Assembly: GCF_008041945.1 (NCBI RefSeq)
Contig: NZ_VKAD01000001.1
Span: forward strand, 1,984,001 to 2,048,000
Direction: 5' to 3'
Length of the DNA stretch: 64,000 nucleotides
Source of the DNA: Reinekea thalattae
GTDB lineage: Bacteria > Pseudomonadota > Gammaproteobacteria > Pseudomonadales > Natronospirillaceae
Positions 62,594-64,000 of the stretch are shown here, piece after piece (positions within the stretch are counted from its first letter, which is position 1; each line of letters starts with the position of its first letter). Position numbers and translations under genes: made by a program. The notes below the pieces were generated by a model. It made no database searches, was not told the DNA's origin, and was given only the letters and a program-made list of their open reading frames with translations.

Positions 62594-63949
62594 TTACTTA
62601 CCGATACAAAAGCTACTAAAAATTCGGCCAAGCAGATCATCGGAACTGAATTCTCCGGTGATCTCATTTAATGCATTCTGTGCAAATTTTAAATCTTCAG
62701 CCAATAACTCACCGGCGGAATAACCCTGTAATTGTTGCAGACCGTTTTGCAGAGCAGCTTCAGCCTGTGATAACGCATCCAAATGACGCTTCCGCGCTAT
62801 AAAGCCAGACTCGTGCAAGCCTTCAAAGCCCATCAGTTGTTTAAGGTGCTGTTTAAGATCATCAACGCCTAAACCCTGCTTGGCTGATAACCTAATGACA
62901 GGGATCTCCTGAGCATCAATGCCGGGCTGCTCAACGGTCATATCGATTTTATTGCGTATCACCGTTATTTTGGCTTCTGGAGGTAACCGATCGATAAAAT
63001 CTGGCCATATTTTAGCTGGATCAGTTTCGTCAGTGGTTTTTGCATCGACTAAAAATAAAATGCGATCGGCGGTTGCGATCTCTTCCCACGCACGCTCGAC
63101 ACCAATCTTTTCAACAACGTCCGGTGCATCACGCAAGCCGGCGGTATCGATTAGGTGTAAGGGCATGCCATCGATATGAATATGCTCTTTTAACACGTCA
63201 CGCGTAGTGCCGGCGATATCGGTAACAATCGCCCGTTCGTGACCAGCTAATGCATTCAGCAAGCTCGATTTACCGGCATTTGGGCGACCTGCGATAACCA
63301 CTCTCATGCCTTCGCGCATCAATTGACCTTGATTCGCCGCCTGCTTAACGCGCTCCAGTTGCTCAATAATCGTAACCAGATCGGCTTCAACCTTACCGTC
63401 AGATAAAAAATCAATTTCCTCTTCAGGAAAATCAATCGCCGCTTCAACATAAATACGAAGCTGGATAAGCTGTTCAACCAGCTGATGGATTTGCTTAGAA
63501 AACACGCCTTTTAACGATCGAACGGCAGAGCGGGCGGCTTCTTTAGAACTGGCATCAATTAGATCCGCAATGGCCTCAGCCTGAGCTAAATCCATCTTGT
63601 CATTCAGAAATGCACGCTCAGAAAACTCTCCCGGACGCGCTAATCGACAACCCTGCTGAGTAATAGACTCCAGCAACAGCTCTAAAATAACTGGGCCGCC
63701 ATGACCTTGAAACTCGACAACATCTTCACCAGTAAACGAATTCGGTCCTGGAAAATACAGACTAATGCCTTCATCAATAACAGCACCGTCAGTGTCGTAG
63801 AATTCACCATAATGGGCGTACCGAGGTTTAGGAGAGTGCTTTAAAATTTGCTCGGCAATGCTCAAAGCAGCAGGGCCTGACACCCGAACAATACCGACAC
63901 CGCCACGCCCTGGCGCAGTAGCAACTGCTGCGATGGTTTCTTTTGTCAT
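62594..63949 (-). CDS. mnmE: tRNA uridine-5-carboxymethylaminomethyl(34) GTPase MnmE, 451 aa
   Basis: With MnmG, this enzyme modifies the wobble uridine of several tRNAs. The N-terminal folate-binding domain starts [21 protein letters not shown]. The inserted G domain has the P-loop [12 protein letters not shown] (about 224-235), DTAGLRD and NKID. The C-terminus ends in CIGK, the catalytic Cys motif of the family. ATG 63949 was chosen because [13 protein letters not shown] fits the family start. In gammaproteobacteria mnmE lies beside yidC-rnpA-rpmH-dnaA, which are expected just beyond the right edge of the window. Confidence 0.97.
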   Translation of the reverse strand: MTKETIAAVATAPGRGGVGIVRVSGPAALSIAEQILKHSPKPRYAHYGEFYDTDGAVIDEGISLYFPGPNSFTGEDVVEFQGHGGPVILELLLESITQQGCRLARPGEFSERAFLNDKMDLAQAEAIADLIDASSKEAARSAVRSLKGVFSKQIHQLVEQLIQLRIYVEAAIDFPEEEIDFLSDGKVEADLVTIIEQLERVKQAANQGQLMREGMRVVIAGRPNAGKSSLLNALAGHERAIVTDIAGTTRDVLKEHIHIDGMPLHLIDTAGLRDAPDVVEKIGVERAWEEIATADRILFLVDAKTTDETDPAKIWPDFIDRLPPEAKITVIRNKIDMTVEQPGIDAQEIPVIRLSAKQGLGVDDLKQHLKQLMGFEGLHESGFIARKRHLDALSQAEAALQNGLQQLQGYSAGELLAEDLKFAQNALNEITGEFSSDDLLGRIFSSFCIGK

Positions 63950-64000
63950 TTGATTTTTAGACTCTCTTAACCCAACTCTTGAAGACACATTTGAAACAAT

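Noticed and set aside
1-64000. CRISPR arrays, tRNA or rRNA genes, insertion sequences, integrases and toxin-antitoxin pairs
   Set aside because: Looked for and not seen; the only tandem repeats are the short units listed, and no transposase or phage proteins occur among the reading frames.

Overview
The window looks like a chromosome segment from a marine-type gammaproteobacterium, probably in or near the Oceanospirillales. This rests on gene content and order: dprA, def, fmt, rsmB, trkA, trkH, glyQ, glyS, tsaC, hemF and mnmE are characteristic of the origin-proximal part of Pseudomonas/Oceanospirillales chromosomes. It also rests on the moderate GC content and on TRAP and yej-type transporters. 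I see no rRNA, tRNA, CRISPR array, insertion sequence, prophage or integrase.

Left part (1-32,600), mostly accessory metabolism. It begins with the end of a modF-like ABC ATPase. A dctPQM TRAP transporter follows, with a perfect 8-bp-arm palindrome over its likely promoter. Next is a cello-oligosaccharide locus on the minus strand: a GH94 cellobiose phosphorylase with a LacI regulator, then a separate unit of binding protein, two permeases and a GH1 beta-glucosidase. Both units carry the same TGTAAnCGnTTACA operator. A WYL-domain regulator diverges from an epoxide-hydrolase-like enzyme over a 13-bp inverted repeat. Then come a divergent S-adenosylhomocysteine-hydrolase-like gene, a small frameshifted gene, the yejABEF peptide importer, a TraB/GumN-like protein with a DUF6314-like partner, a GlpD-like flavoenzyme, a sodium:solute symporter, cvfB-rep, and a hydratase of the fumarylacetoacetase superfamily.

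Middle part (32,700-47,650), core genes: slyD, pdxH, mutM, glyQS, trkA/trkH, rsmB-fmt-def, dprA, tsaC and hemF. A VTT-domain membrane protein gene lies on the opposite strand between trkA and rsmB.

Right part (47,650-64,000): a Cache-domain chemoreceptor behind a perfect CRP-type site; leuA with a candidate attenuator, divergent from an Lrp/AsnC regulator; lspA overlapping a FAH-family gene; trhO; pdxJ; a DUF212 membrane protein; a LysE exporter; a UPF0149 protein; a Sui1/YciH protein; an FklB-type isomerase; a monoacylglycerol-lipase-like hydrolase; a Nudix gene coupled to a TetR regulator; a lone dihydrolipoyl dehydrogenase gene with two TetR-type operators around its promoter; and mnmE.

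I did not find a clearly new multi-gene system. The most useful unexplained signals are regulatory: five inverted-repeat operators, each next to an identifiable transcription unit, a candidate leuA attenuator and an orphan terminator that may mark a small RNA. The others are the frameshifted gene and the SAHH-like enzyme with altered substrate-site residues. All functional calls are from reading the sequence; no database search was run.
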